Of a stretch of 64,000 nucleotides of DNA, positions 35,108-42,878 are shown one piece after another; within the stretch, counting starts at the first letter, position 1, and every line of letters begins with the position of its first letter. A model generated the notes under the pieces. It ran no database searches. It worked only from the letters and a program-made list of their open reading frames with translations, and was not told the origin of the DNA. Origin of the DNA: Pseudomonas pohangensis (lineage in GTDB: Bacteria; Pseudomonadota; Gammaproteobacteria; Pseudomonadales; Pseudomonadaceae); the NCBI RefSeq assembly GCF_900105995.1, contig NZ_LT629785.1, positions 1,364,001-1,428,000 on the forward strand, given 5' to 3'. Both the position numbers and the translations under genes were made by a program.

Positions 35108-35232
35108 GCTTCTTTTGATAATTGCCGATCAGTCCGGAGTTGCTTCGGGCTGATTGTGGAGCGGTAGCAAAACCGGTGATCCCGGTGTTACACAACAAGG
35201 TTTATCGACCTGTACGTTCCGCAAGTCACGAG

Positions 35233-35266
35233 AAGGCGCATCCCCGGATGCGCCTTTCTTCTTTCT
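35233..35266 (+). terminator. Terminator between hupB and ppiD
   Basis: AAGGCGCATCC-CC-GGATGCGCCTT, an 11-bp stem followed by TCTTCTTTCT. Confidence 0.9.
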
Positions 35267-35321
35267 GACACTACCCATGCTGCACGGCTGTTGAATGCAT
35301 ACAGCCATTTCTGGGGGAAGC

Positions 35322-37199
35322 ATGCTGCAAAATATCAGGGATAACTCCCAAGGCTGGATTGCCAAAACCATCATCGGTCTGATGGTGGTCTTGATGGCAC
35401 TCTTCGGCGTAGACCAAATTTTTCAATCGACCAGCAATGCACAGGATGCTGCCGAGGTAAATGGCGAAGCCATCAGTCTGAATGAGCTGGCCAAAGCCGA
35501 GGATCTGCAGCGTCGTCGTTTGCAACAACAGTTGGGCAGTAACTTCGATGAGTCGCTCATCGACGAAAAGCTGCTGCGTGATGCTGCCCTGAAGGGGCTG
35601 ATCGAGCGCCAGTTGCTGCTACAGGGTACCGCTTCCGCCGATTTTGCACTTTCCGATGCAGCGCTTGATCAGGTGATGCTGCAGGAACCGCAATTCCAGA
35701 TTGATGGCAAGTTCAACCCTGACCGCTTTGACATGGTCATCCGCCAGATGGGTTACAGCCGTCCGCAATTCAGGCAAATGCTGCGTGAAGAGATGCTGAT
35801 CGTGCAGCTGCGCGCCGGTCTGGGCGGCAGCAGTTTTGTCACCGATGCTGAAATCAACAATTTTGCCCGGCTGGAGAAGCAGCGCCGGGATTTCGCCACA
35901 CTTACCCTGAAAGCCACGACACAGGGTATTGATGTGACGGAAGCCGATATCCAGGCTTTTTACGATGAACATGCTGCCGAGTTTCTCAGCCCCGAGCAGG
36001 TTCAGCTTGAATATGTCGAGCTGAAAAAGGATGGCTTCTTCGATCAGGTTGAAGTGACCGCTGACGAATTGCAGAGCCAGTACCAGAAGGAAATTGCCGG
36101 TCTGGCCGAGCAGCGCCAGGCAGCGCATATCCTGATTGAAGTAAATGACCAGGTCAGCGATGAGCAGGCCAAACAGAAGCTGGTTGAGCTTCAGCAGCGA
36201 CTGGCTGCAGGTGAAGACTTTGCCGTACTGGCCAAGGAGTTCTCGGCAGATCCGGGTTCCGCCGGCAATGGCGGTGATCTGGGCTATGCCGGTCCGGGTG
36301 TGTATGACCCGGCGTTCGAACAGGCGCTCTACGCGCTCAAGCAGAATGAGATTTCTGCGCCGGTGCGCAGTGCCTATGGCTGGCATCTGATCAAGCTGCT
36401 GGGAGTGCAGGGGGCTGACGTACCGCCCTTTGACAGCCTCAAGGAAAAGCTGACCAAGGACCTCAAGACCGAAAAGGTCGAGCAGCGTTTTGTCGAGGCC
36501 AGCAAGGAGCTGGAAAACTCCTCATTCGAGTCTGCCGATCTGGTTCAGCCGGCACAGGAGCAGGGGCTGGAAATCAAGCTCAGCGAAGTGTTTGGCCGCG
36601 AAGGCGGTAAAGAAGGTCTTGCTGCCAATCGTCAGGTACTGCAGGCAGCCTTCAGCGAAGACTTGCTGGAAAATGCCGCAAACAGCCAGTTGATCGAGCT
36701 GGATCCGGATACCGTTGTAGTGGTGCGGGTCAAGACGCATGACAAGCCCGAGCAGTTGCCTCTGGCAACCGTCTCTTCGGCTATCCGTGAAGAACTGCTG
36801 ATGCAGCGGGCTGCCAAGGCGGCCAGAGAGAAGGGCGAACAGCTGCTGGCGGCCTTGCGCGACGGCAAGACACTGGCGGACGAGAAGCTGGCTGATCAAA
36901 CCTGGACCGTTGTCGAGGCTGCAGCGCGAAATCAGGAAGGCGTGGCTCCCGAGGTACTGCAGGAGTTGTTCCGCATGCCCAGACCCGGGGCGTCAGGCAA
37001 ACCGAGTTACGATGGCATAGCCACGCGCAACGGTGACTACATCCTGATTCGACTCAATGGCGTCAATGAGCCGCAGAATGACCTGAGCAACGAAGAGAAG
37101 GCGGAATACCGCAAGTTCCTTTCTTCCCGCCAGGGCGAGCTGGATTTTGCTGCTTATCGCCGGCAGTTGCAGGATAAGGCCGATATCGAGCGCTTCTGA
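35322..37199 (+). CDS. ppiD: Periplasmic folding chaperone PpiD (SurA/parvulin family)
   Basis: A 625-residue inner-membrane-anchored periplasmic protein that assists outer-membrane protein folding near the Sec translocon. One N-terminal helix (about 13-31, IAKTIIGLMVVLMALFGV), a SurA-like N-domain, and a parvulin domain at about 265-360 (AAHILIEVNDQ ... FAVLAKEFSADPGSAGNGGDLGY). ATG at 35322 (MLQNIRDNSQGW) after GGGGGAAG. The usual neighbour of hupB in pseudomonads. Confidence 0.95.
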   Translation: MLQNIRDNSQGWIAKTIIGLMVVLMALFGVDQIFQSTSNAQDAAEVNGEAISLNELAKAEDLQRRRLQQQLGSNFDESLIDEKLLRDAALKGLIERQLLLQGTASADFALSDAALDQVMLQEPQFQIDGKFNPDRFDMVIRQMGYSRPQFRQMLREEMLIVQLRAGLGGSSFVTDAEINNFARLEKQRRDFATLTLKATTQGIDVTEADIQAFYDEHAAEFLSPEQVQLEYVELKKDGFFDQVEVTADELQSQYQKEIAGLAEQRQAAHILIEVNDQVSDEQAKQKLVELQQRLAAGEDFAVLAKEFSADPGSAGNGGDLGYAGPGVYDPAFEQALYALKQNEISAPVRSAYGWHLIKLLGVQGADVPPFDSLKEKLTKDLKTEKVEQRFVEASKELENSSFESADLVQPAQEQGLEIKLSEVFGREGGKEGLAANRQVLQAAFSEDLLENAANSQLIELDPDTVVVVRVKTHDKPEQLPLATVSSAIREELLMQRAAKAAREKGEQLLAALRDGKTLADEKLADQTWTVVEAAARNQEGVAPEVLQELFRMPRPGASGKPSYDGIATRNGDYILIRLNGVNEPQNDLSNEEKAEYRKFLSSRQGELDFAAYRRQLQDKADIERF

Positions 37200-37247
37200 A
37201 GGCTCACCGGCCAGCGGGCGGCAGACACATTGCCGCTCCGCTGAAAC

Positions 37248-37276
37248 AAAAACGCCCCGAACTGTCGGGGCGTTTT
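37248..37276. terminator. Bidirectional terminator after ppiD (originally also after fabI)
   Basis: AAAAACGCCCCGA-ACTG-TCGGGGCGTTTTT, a perfect stem with A and T tracts on both sides. Before the IS481 insertion it would have lain about 20 bp beyond the fabI stop, so it served two convergent genes. Confidence 0.95.
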
Positions 37277-37295
37277 TGTTTGCAGGGCAGTCGCA

Positions 37296-37301
37296 TCTAG
37301 T
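37296..37301. repeat. IS481 target-site duplication, left copy (TCTAGT)
   Basis: TCTAGT here and at 38327-38332 flank the element exactly. The form NCTAGN is the known target of IS481-group elements. This copy supplies the transposase stop codon. Confidence 0.92.
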
Positions 37302-38244
37302 TGTGTAAACCCAGTACGTTGTTCAGTGAAAGTGGTGCGCGACTGATGGGCGGATGGTAACCGAGGCTGGCGTGCGGCCGGTGCCAATTATATTGATGTA
37401 GCCAGGGCATCAGGTGCTGTGCGCGTTGCGCTGAACTTTCGTAGCTACGGGCATAGGCCCACTCGCGCAGACTGGTCTGGATGAAGCGCTCAGCCTTGCC
37501 GTTGGTCCTTGGCGTATAAGGCTTGGTGCGCAGATGGCGTAACCCCAATCGCTTGACCAGACGGCGGAACTTGCGTGAGCCATAGCAGCTGCCGTTGTCG
37601 GTCATGATGCGGGTGAAGCGAATACCCAGCGCGCGATAGTAGCGCAGCGCTCGGAGCAAGGCTTGGCAAGCACTGGGTCCCCGTTCATCGGGGTGCAGAC
37701 TGCTGAAAGCGATGCGGCTGGCATCATCGATGGCGACATGGACGTACTCCCAGCCCGCGCCGTTGGAGTTCTGCTGGCGATCGCCCGTGGCCCTATGGCC
37801 TGGTCGCCAGAAACGCCCCAGTTTCTTGATATCCAGATGCAGTAGATCACCGGGGATCGGATACTCGTAGCGCACTACCGGTGGCGCGGGCTCCAGTTCC
37901 GCCAGACGATGAAAGCCGGCTTGTCGCAGGCGGCGTGCAATGGTGCTGACGGCCACGGCCACTTCCCCGGCGATCTGGCGGTAGGTTTTGCGTGCACGGC
38001 GTAGCTCAATCGCGCGCGCTATCAGCGTATCGGCGGTTGCATGCGGGCAGTGCCGAGGTCGTGACGAGCGGTCTTGTAGACCGGTCTCGCCTTCCTCGCG
38101 AAAGCGCTTGAGCCATTTGTAGGCGGTTCGCACGCTCACCCCGGCAGCCTGAGCGGCTTCCTCGACTCTCAAACCATGTTGAATGCGCTGAACCAAAAGG
38201 GCTCGACCGCGGGGAGTAAGACGGGCATGTTTATGCAAGTTCAT
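37297..38244 (-). CDS. IS481 family transposase
   Basis: A 315-residue DDE transposase. The N-terminal helix-turn-helix has the GVSVRTAYKWLKRFREEG pattern; the rve catalytic core has Asp in LLHLDIKKLGRF, Asp in IMTDNGSCYGS and Glu in NGKAERFIQT. The frame is intact, so the element may be active. The stop codon (TAG, 37297-37299) lies in the target duplication, outside the element. A GGAGC ribosome site precedes the ATG. Confidence 0.96.
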   Translation of the reverse strand: MNLHKHARLTPRGRALLVQRIQHGLRVEEAAQAAGVSVRTAYKWLKRFREEGETGLQDRSSRPRHCPHATADTLIARAIELRRARKTYRQIAGEVAVAVSTIARRLRQAGFHRLAELEPAPPVVRYEYPIPGDLLHLDIKKLGRFWRPGHRATGDRQQNSNGAGWEYVHVAIDDASRIAFSSLHPDERGPSACQALLRALRYYRALGIRFTRIMTDNGSCYGSRKFRRLVKRLGLRHLRTKPYTPRTNGKAERFIQTSLREWAYARSYESSAQRAQHLMPWLHQYNWHRPHASLGYHPPISRAPLSLNNVLGLHN

Positions 38245-38326
38245 TCGGGGCTCCTGGAAGGCATGGTGGGTCGCACTTCCAGAATTCCGGGAAAGCCCCG
38301 GATGAACAACCTACTGAGAGATCACA
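37302..38326 (-). mobile_element. Complete IS481-family insertion sequence (1025 bp)
   Basis: Ends defined by imperfect inverted repeats: left TGTGTAAACCCAGTACGTTG and right (reverse-complemented) TGTGATCTCTCAGTAGGTTG share TGTG, AGTA and GTTGTTCA at the same offsets. Six-bp duplications TCTAGT abut both ends. One intact transposase gene on the minus strand. It sits between fabI and the ppiD/fabI terminator. Confidence 0.94.
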
Positions 38327-38332
38327 TCTAGT
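38327..38332. repeat. IS481 target-site duplication, right copy (TCTAGT)
   Basis: This copy contains the TAG stop codon of fabI (38328-38330 on the minus strand), so insertion left fabI intact. Confidence 0.92.
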
Positions 38333-39122
38333 CTTCGATGGCGCCCATGGCGGTGGTGTTGAAGCCGCCATCCACGTAGAGGATTTCGCCGCTGATGCCG
38401 GAAGCCAGATCGGAGCAAAGGAAGGCGCCAGCGTTGCCGACTTCTTCAATGGTTACATTGCGCCGCATCGGGGTCTGCTTCTCGTTCGCCGCCAGCATCT
38501 TGCGGAAGCTCTTGATGCCCGATGCTGCCAGTGTGCGGATCGGTCCGGCAGAGATGGCGTTCACCCGTGTGCCTTCAGGGCCGAGACTGCCTGCGAGATA
38601 GCGTACGCCGGCCTCAAGGCTGGCCTTGGCCATGCCCATGACATTGTAGTTGGGCATGGTGCGCACGGCGCCCAGATACGACAGGGTAAGGATGCTGCCA
38701 TTGCGTCCCTGCATCAGCTCACGCCCTGCACGGGCCAGCGCGACCAGGCTGTAGGCGCTGATATCGTGGGCGATTTTGAAGCCTTCACGGGTGGTGACCG
38801 CAGTGAAGTCGCCATCCAGCTGATCACCCGGAGCAAAGCCCACCGAGTGCACAATCACATCCAGGCTGTCCCACTTCTTTGCCAGCGCGGCAAAGGCGCT
38901 GGCAATTTCATCGTCACTGGCCACATCACAGGGAAAGCACAGTTCGGGGCCCGAGCCCCAACCTGTAGCAAACTCCTCGACGCGCCCCTTGAGCTTTTCG
39001 TTCTGGTAGGTGAAGGCGAGTTCAGCGCCTTCACGGTGCATGGCTGCGGCAATACCCGAAGCAATTGAAAGTTTGCTGGCTACGCCAACGATCAGGACAC
39101 GCTTTCCGGTGAGAAATCCCAT
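38328..39122 (-). CDS. fabI: Enoyl-ACP reductase (NADH) FabI
   Basis: Last reduction of the fatty acid elongation cycle. The 264-residue SDR-type enzyme has the atypical nucleotide site GVASKLSIASGIA, the SVGFAPGDQL segment, and the catalytic Y-x6-K in YNVMGMAKAS. The gene is complete, ending GAIED at a TAG inside the IS481 target site. Because the IS element now follows, fabI has lost direct contact with its old terminator at 37248. It lies downstream of the yej-type operon. Confidence 0.97.
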   Translation of the reverse strand: MGFLTGKRVLIVGVASKLSIASGIAAAMHREGAELAFTYQNEKLKGRVEEFATGWGSGPELCFPCDVASDDEIASAFAALAKKWDSLDVIVHSVGFAPGDQLDGDFTAVTTREGFKIAHDISAYSLVALARAGRELMQGRNGSILTLSYLGAVRTMPNYNVMGMAKASLEAGVRYLAGSLGPEGTRVNAISAGPIRTLAASGIKSFRKMLAANEKQTPMRRNVTIEEVGNAGAFLCSDLASGISGEILYVDGGFNTTAMGAIED

Positions 39123-39143
39123 TGTTATTTTTCCTCTTTCTGC

Positions 39144-40769
39144 TTAGTCGACAGCAGTGTGCGGTGCCATGAAGGCGGCTTCCAGCAACTGCTGAGTGTA
39201 AATGTGCTGTGGTGCGGCAAAAATCTCTGGTGCCGGCCCCTGTTCAACCACCTGACCCTGCTTGATCACCATCAGTTGATGACTCAGCGCCCTGACCACC
39301 GCCAGATCATGGCTGATGAACAGGTAGGTCAGGTTGTACTTTTCCTGCAATGCCCTGAGCAGTTCGACCACCTGTTTCTGTACGGTACGATCAAGTGCCG
39401 AGGTAGGTTCGTCCAGCAGTATCAACTCGGGCTTCAGAACCAGCGCCCGGGCTATGGCAATTCTTTGTCGCTGTCCTCCGGAAAACTCGTGGGGGTAACG
39501 GTGGCGGGTGTGCGGATCAAGATCTACCTCGATCAACGCATCAATGATCGCCTGCTGCTGTTCCTTTTCGTTGCCAATACGGTGAATCCGCAATCCCTCG
39601 CCAATGATCTGGCCTACCGACATGCGCGGGCTCAGGCTGCCATAAGGGTCCTGAAACACCACCTGCATCTGTCGCCGCAACGGTCGTACGGCATGCTGGC
39701 TGATGCCATCCAGCGCCTGCTCCTTGAAACGGATCGAACCCTGACTGGCGATCAAACGGAGTATCGCCAGACCCAGTGTAGACTTGCCCGAGCCACTTTC
39801 GCCGACAATGCCCAGCGTTTGTCCCTGCAGCAGATTGAAATCGATGCCATCCACGGCTTTGACATGATCAACCGTATGCCGCAGGAAACCTTTCTTGATC
39901 GGAAACCAGACCTTCAGGTCATCCACCTTCAACAATGACTGCCCCGCAGTCGTGGCTGCCGGCTCGCCACTGGGTTCGGCATCGAGCAACTCCCGGGTAT
40001 AGGGATGTTGCGGATTGCTGAACAGTGTCGCGCAGTCGGATTCTTCGACGATCCGACCCTGCTGCATGACACATACGCGCTGGGCAATTCTTCTGACCAG
40101 GTTCAGATCGTGGCTGATCAGCAGCAAGGCCATGCCCAGTCTGGCCTGCAGATCCTTGAGCAGTTCGAGAATTTTCAACTGGACAGTCACATCCAGTGCC
40201 GTGGTCGGCTCGTCGGCAATCAGCAATTCAGGCTCGTTGGCCAGCGCCATGGCAATCATCACCCGTTGTCTTTGGCCGCCCGAGAGTTCGTGGGGATAGG
40301 CTTTCAGGCGTTTGGCCGGCTCCGGAATGCCGACCATATCCAGTAGCTCCAGCACGCGCTCACGCGCCGCGTTGCCGCGCAGGCCCTTGTGCAGTTGCAG
40401 GATTTCGCTGATCTGTTTTTCGATGCAGTGCAGCGGATTGAGGGCCGTCATTGGTTCCTGAAACACCATGGCCACTCGGTTGCCGCGAATGTTGCGCAGC
40501 TTGTTCTCGGGCAGTTGCAGCAGATCCTGGTCGCCGAAGTGAATGCTGCCGCTGGGATGGCTGGCAGTCGGGTATGGCAGCAGGCGCAGGATCGAGTGGG
40601 CAGTGACGGATTTGCCGGAGCCGCTCTCGCCGACCAGGGCGAGGGTTTCACCGTGGCGGATATCAAAAGACACGTTATGCACAACGCGCTGCACCTGCTT
40701 GCCGGTAACGAACTCCACCGACAGGTCGCGCACCTCGATCAGGTTCTGCGGATTGTTTGGCGCGCTCAT
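39144..40769 (-). CDS. yejF: Peptide ABC transporter, fused double ATPase (YejF type)
   Basis: A 541-residue protein with two ATPase modules in tandem: Walker A GESGSGKSVTA near 52 and GESGSGKSTLG near 327, each with LSGGQRQR or FSGGQRQR signatures and LLIADEP or ILLDEP Walker B. This fused layout is that of YejF/GsiA-type importers. The start overlaps the YejE-like permease by an ATGA. Confidence 0.95.
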   Translation of the reverse strand: MSAPNNPQNLIEVRDLSVEFVTGKQVQRVVHNVSFDIRHGETLALVGESGSGKSVTAHSILRLLPYPTASHPSGSIHFGDQDLLQLPENKLRNIRGNRVAMVFQEPMTALNPLHCIEKQISEILQLHKGLRGNAARERVLELLDMVGIPEPAKRLKAYPHELSGGQRQRVMIAMALANEPELLIADEPTTALDVTVQLKILELLKDLQARLGMALLLISHDLNLVRRIAQRVCVMQQGRIVEESDCATLFSNPQHPYTRELLDAEPSGEPAATTAGQSLLKVDDLKVWFPIKKGFLRHTVDHVKAVDGIDFNLLQGQTLGIVGESGSGKSTLGLAILRLIASQGSIRFKEQALDGISQHAVRPLRRQMQVVFQDPYGSLSPRMSVGQIIGEGLRIHRIGNEKEQQQAIIDALIEVDLDPHTRHRYPHEFSGGQRQRIAIARALVLKPELILLDEPTSALDRTVQKQVVELLRALQEKYNLTYLFISHDLAVVRALSHQLMVIKQGQVVEQGPAPEIFAAPQHIYTQQLLEAAFMAPHTAVD

Positions 40770-41791
40770 ATTTTGCTCCGTGGATCAAAAGCGTCACGGG
40801 CGGCTTCGCCGATGAATACCAGCAGGGCAAGCATGATGGCCAGGACGGCAAAGGCACTGATGCCCAGCCAGGGTGCCTGCAGGTTGGCTTTGGCCTGGGC
40901 CACCAGTTCGCCGAGGGAAGGGGAGCCCGGCGGTAGTCCGAAGCCGAGGAAGTCCAGCGCGGTCAGGGTGCCGATGGCGCCGGTGAGAATGAACGGGACA
41001 AAGGTCATGGTCGACACCATGGCGTTGGGCAGGATGTGATGGATCATGATGCCGCCGTTTTCCATGCCCAGCGCCCGTGCCGCGCGGACGTACTCCAGAT
41101 TGCGCCCGCGGAGGAATTCGGCGCGCACCACGTCGACCAGACTCATCCAGGAGAACAGCAGCATGATGCCGAGCAACCACCAGAAATTCGGCTGCACGAA
41201 GCTGGCCAGAATGATCAGCAGATAGAGCACCGGCAGCCCCGACCAGACCTCCAGAAAACGCTGGCCGACCAGATCCACCCAGCCGCCGTAAAAGCCCTGC
41301 AGGGCGCCGGCAAGTACACCGATCAGCGAGCTGAACAGGGTCAGGGTCAGGGCGAACAGCACGGAAATGCGGAAGCCGTAGATCACCCGCGCCAGCACGT
41401 CACGGCCCTGGTCATCGGTGCCCAGCCAGTTCTGCGCAGAGGGCGGGGCGGGCGCCGGGACCTGCAGGTCGTAGTTGATGCTCGAGTAGCTGAACGGAAT
41501 CACCGGCCAGATCATCCAGCCACCCTTGTCGGCAATCAGCTCGCGCACATAGGGGCTTTTGTAGTTGGCCTGCAGCGGGAACTCGCCGCCAAAGGTGGTT
41601 TCCGGATAGCGCTTGAGCACCGGGAAGTACCAGCCGCCGTCGTAATGCACCACCAGCGGCTTGTCGTTGGCGATGAATTCGGCACCCAGGCTCAGCACAA
41701 ACAGGCCAAGGAACAGCCAGAGTGACCACCAGCCACGTTTGTGGGCCTTGAAGCGATCGAAGCGACGCCGGTTGATCGGGGATAGCTGCAT
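40766..41791 (-). CDS. yejE: Peptide ABC transporter permease (YejE type)
   Basis: A 341-residue permease. N-terminal NRRRFDRFKAHKRGWWSLWLFLGLF is the typical cytoplasmic start and first helix of YejE. A periplasmic loop of about 90 residues follows, then the DppC-like core with LGTDDQGRDVLARVIYG and GLPPGSPSLGELVAQAK. It starts 1 bp after the yejB stop and overlaps yejF. Confidence 0.95.
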   Translation of the reverse strand: MQLSPINRRRFDRFKAHKRGWWSLWLFLGLFVLSLGAEFIANDKPLVVHYDGGWYFPVLKRYPETTFGGEFPLQANYKSPYVRELIADKGGWMIWPVIPFSYSSINYDLQVPAPAPPSAQNWLGTDDQGRDVLARVIYGFRISVLFALTLTLFSSLIGVLAGALQGFYGGWVDLVGQRFLEVWSGLPVLYLLIILASFVQPNFWWLLGIMLLFSWMSLVDVVRAEFLRGRNLEYVRAARALGMENGGIMIHHILPNAMVSTMTFVPFILTGAIGTLTALDFLGFGLPPGSPSLGELVAQAKANLQAPWLGISAFAVLAIMLALLVFIGEAARDAFDPRSKI

Positions 41792-41792
41792 G

Positions 41793-42878
41793 TCAGTTAG
41801 CCCTGTTTTCGAAGTCGATGCGCGGGTCGACCAGCGTATAGGTCAGATCACCGATCAGTTTCAGTACCAGTCCGAGCAGGGTGAACAGAAACAGCGTGCC
41901 GAAGACTACCGGATAGTCACGGTTGATCGCGGCTTCAAAGCTCAGTAGTCCCAGGCCGTCAAGGGAGAAGATCACCTCGATCAGCAGCGAGCCGGTGAAA
42001 AAGATGCCGATCAAGGCCGATGGGAAACCGGCAATCACCAGCAGCATGGCGTTGCGGAACACATGGCCATAGAGCACGCGGTTTTTTGACAGGCCCTTGG
42101 CCTTGGCGGTGACCACGTACTGTTTGTTGATTTCATCGAGGAAGCTGTTCTTGGTCAGCAGCGTCAGGGTGGCGAAGTTGCCGATGACCAAGGCCGTTAC
42201 CGGCAGCGCCAGGTGCCAGAAATAGTCGATGATCTGTTCGTGCAGGGTCATCTCGGCAAAATTGTTGGAAGTCAGTCCGCGCAAGGGAAACCAGTCCCAG
42301 TAACTGCCGCCGGCAAACAGCACGATCAGCAGGATGGCGAACAGGAAGGCCGGAATGGCGTAACCGACGATAATTGCCGAGCTGGTCCAGATATCAAAGG
42401 CGCTGCCATGCCGCACGGCCTTGGCGATGCCCAGCGGGATCGACACCAGATACATGATCAGGGTGCTCCACAACCCCAGCGAAATCGAGACCGGCATCTT
42501 CTCGACTATCAGCTCGGTCACCGAGGCATCGCGAAAGAAGCTCTGGCCGAAGTCCAGGTGCGCATAGTTTTTCAGCATGATCCAGAAGCGTTCTGCCGGC
42601 GGCTTGTCAAAGCCGTACATGCGTTCGATTTCCGCCACCAGATCCGGATCCAGGCCCTGGGCTCCGCGGTAGTTGAGGCTGCCGGTTGCTACTTCGGCAC
42701 CGCCTCCGGAAATCCTGCCGGTGGCACCGCCGGTGGCGGCATCAAAGCCTTCGAGCTTGGCAATCATCTGCTCGACCGGGCCGCCGGGAGCCGCCTGGAT
42801 AATGATGAAATTGATCAGCAGAATGCCGAACAGGGTCGGGATGATCAGCAGCAGGCGCCGCAGGATATAGGCCAGCAT
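41793..42878 (-). CDS. yejB: Peptide ABC transporter permease (YejB type)
   Basis: A 361-residue DppB/YejB-family permease beginning MLAYILRRLLLIIPTLFGI. It carries the characteristic periplasmic insertion after the first helix (GGPVEQMIAKLEGFD to YGFDKPPAERF). It abuts the stop of the second binding-protein gene without a spacer, indicating one transcript. Confidence 0.95.
   Translation of the reverse strand: MLAYILRRLLLIIPTLFGILLINFIIIQAAPGGPVEQMIAKLEGFDAATGGATGRISGGGAEVATGSLNYRGAQGLDPDLVAEIERMYGFDKPPAERFWIMLKNYAHLDFGQSFFRDASVTELIVEKMPVSISLGLWSTLIMYLVSIPLGIAKAVRHGSAFDIWTSSAIIVGYAIPAFLFAILLIVLFAGGSYWDWFPLRGLTSNNFAEMTLHEQIIDYFWHLALPVTALVIGNFATLTLLTKNSFLDEINKQYVVTAKAKGLSKNRVLYGHVFRNAMLLVIAGFPSALIGIFFTGSLLIEVIFSLDGLGLLSFEAAINRDYPVVFGTLFLFTLLGLVLKLIGDLTYTLVDPRIDFENRAN

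Noticed and set aside
35160..35232. tRNA-Asp-like start (GGAGCGGTAG) after hupB
   Set aside because: No T arm, anticodon arm or CCA can be formed from the following bases, so it is not a tRNA.
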